Under the pieces are notes generated by a model. It was not told the origin of the DNA and ran no database searches. It saw nothing but the letters and a program-made list of their open reading frames with translations. Position numbers and translations under genes: made by a program. Shown here piece after piece: positions 15,493-16,426 of a stretch of 16,426 nt of DNA. Location of the stretch: positions 1 to 16,426 of the forward strand of contig CALCEF010000131.1 of NCBI GenBank assembly GCA_937901365.1. The letters run 5' to 3'. Position 1 is the stretch's first letter. Each line of letters starts with the position of its first letter. The stretch comes from an uncultured euryarchaeote (GTDB lineage: Archaea > Thermoplasmatota > Poseidoniia > Poseidoniales > Thalassarchaeaceae).

Positions 15493-16188
15493 GTGCGCGC
15501 TGGAATCTTTCTTGCCTTGCTGTTCGTATTGGCACCGTTGTCCGGATGTTTAGGTCCCGATGAACCTGATTACTCCGGTTTTGAAGGTTGTACGGATGAC
15601 AGTGTGGATGAGGAATGCGAAATCGAAATTGTTGATGAGAATGTGACCGCGAATGAGACTGTGGTCGACATTGGGACATACGAAAATCAGACGCTTCCGC
15701 TGATTCAGGGTCAGGCACGAAGTATGAATGGATCTTGGGCCAATTGGTCTAGTGATTCATTGTTCAATGAAAGCGAAAAGTGGGTACTGATTCAATTCGC
15801 TGCAACAGATTGTGGACACTGCTGGAACGGAGCGGAACTGATGAGCCAATTACATGAAAACTACAGTGACCAAGTCACATTCGTTTCGTTTATCATCAAT
15901 TTCTCCTGGTCGAATTCAAGTTTAGAAGAAATTGCAGCATTCCAAGATGAGGCGAACTTAACAGGGTGCAATAATGACAGAAACAATTGCAATGAACGCC
16001 CAGGTTCTCCACACAATTGGACCTATTTTGACGACCGAGATTTATACTGGTTGGCACAATTCCACATGACTGGAACTCCATCTTACGTTTTGATCCAACC
16101 GGATGGTGTAGTGGGATGGCATACCAAGCAAAGAAATGAATCGATTCAAGATGGGATGTCCAATCTGTTCACTACCACAGGTGCATGA
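15493..16188 (+). CDS. Lipoprotein with thioredoxin fold (CGHC), putative thiol-disulfide oxidoreductase
   Basis: 231 residues. The N-terminus is a lipoprotein signal: MRAGIFLALLFVLAPLSGC, with lipobox LSGC and lipidated Cys19. An acidic linker (~20-75) leads to a thioredoxin-like domain: strand VLIQFAATDCGHCW with redox pair Cys107/Cys110 (CGHC, as in protein disulfide isomerase), and cis-Pro loop GTPSY with Pro196. Further Cys at 33, 42, 159 and 166 could form two structural disulfides. The protein is probably anchored outside the membrane and acts on disulfides of secreted proteins. Sequons (NVT, NWS, NYS, NSS) fit an exported, glycosylated protein. It is packed between fhs and pelA. Confidence 0.87.
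   Translation: MRAGIFLALLFVLAPLSGCLGPDEPDYSGFEGCTDDSVDEECEIEIVDENVTANETVVDIGTYENQTLPLIQGQARSMNGSWANWSSDSLFNESEKWVLIQFAATDCGHCWNGAELMSQLHENYSDQVTFVSFIINFSWSNSSLEEIAAFQDEANLTGCNNDRNNCNERPGSPHNWTYFDDRDLYWLAQFHMTGTPSYVLIQPDGVVGWHTKQRNESIQDGMSNLFTTTGA
16179..16183 (+). promoter_or_regulatory. Shine-Dalgarno site for pelA
   Basis: AGGTG lies six bases before ATG 16190, inside the last codons of the lipoprotein gene. It supports that start and coupling of the two genes. Confidence 0.6.
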
Positions 16189-16189
16189 A

Positions 16190-16426
16190 ATGCAGCAAAT
16201 CAAGCGAATTGAGGAGGGTGTTCGCCTTCGTGTGCAGCACGAAGATGACTTGTGGACACTGGCACAAATCGTTCGCCCTGGCTGCCAAGTAGGCATGATG
16301 GGATTCAGGCGTGACCAAAGTACGGGCACACAGGAATCCGGCCGAGCCAAGGCCGCCGACAGGAAAGCGGTGTGGATTGTACTAGATGCTGAATCAACAG
16401 AATTTCAGCCTTTTACAGACAACCTT
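16190..16426 (+). CDS. pelA: Pelota (mRNA surveillance / ribosome rescue), N-terminal part
   Basis: 79 codons are present; the rest is off the right edge. Pelota is the archaeal Dom34 homologue that enters the empty A site of stalled ribosomes and, with ABCE1, splits them; archaeal aPelota also works with aEF1A. The visible part matches the N-terminal eRF1_1-like Sm-fold domain: GVRLRVQHEDDLWTLAQIV, then VGMMGFRRDQ, then a basic loop (GRAKAADRKAVWIVL). The start is one base after the lipoprotein stop. The family assignment rests on this domain only. Confidence 0.82.
   Translation, partial: MQQIKRIEEGVRLRVQHEDDLWTLAQIVRPGCQVGMMGFRRDQSTGTQESGRAKAADRKAVWIVLDAESTEFQPFTDNL

Overview
The window looks like genomic DNA of a planktonic euryarchaeon, most likely Marine Group II (Ca. 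Poseidoniales) or a close relative within Thermoplasmatota. The domain is well supported: an archaeal-type small replication factor C subunit, the archaea-only amidotransferase GatD, the start of Pelota, and an elongator tRNA-Met whose 37/38 intron folds into a perfect bulge-helix-bulge. The lineage is an inference from the mix of very large modular secreted proteins, a redox lipoprotein and a formate-tetrahydrofolate ligase in a compact genome. No mobile element, CRISPR array or integrase was seen.

Layout, left to right. Positions 1-4228 (minus) hold the first ~1409 codons of a giant surface protein that alternates DNRLRE/disaggregatase-like modules with fibronectin-III-like modules; its C-terminus lies off the left edge. 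It is divergent from rfcS (4377-5330, plus). rfcS ends base-to-base against a small unknown gene (5331-5582, minus), followed by a three-helix membrane protein (5701-6540, minus) and the intron-containing tRNA-Met (6636-6764, minus). gatD (6854-8182) and an acyl-CoA carboxylase carboxyltransferase (8260-9804) run plus. The carboxylase shares its stop codon region with a convergent secreted, C-terminally anchored protein (9801-12581, minus) that fuses an alpha/beta-hydrolase-like domain lacking its Ser nucleophile to Ig/cadherin-like repeats. A diverged shikimate dehydrogenase (12628-13659, minus) lies upstream of it. On the plus strand, fhs (13768-15483), a thioredoxin-fold lipoprotein (15493-16188) and pelA (16190 to the right edge) are packed like an operon, with good Shine-Dalgarno sites at the last two.

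No gene-free stretch exceeds about 150 bases. The metabolic genes (carboxylase, fhs, aroE, gatD) and the information genes (rfcS, pelA, tRNA) do not form one pathway; this is a housekeeping region interspersed with cell-surface genes. The clearest unexplained signal is a set of short perfect inverted repeats with a 3-base spacer at gene boundaries (4280, 6547, 8239, 12630, 13707). In two of them the 3' arm contains the predicted Shine-Dalgarno sequence of the next gene. I did not recognise a new multi-gene system; the small repeats, the pseudo-hydrolase surface protein, and the unusual active-site residues in the carboxylase and AroE homologue are the best leads.
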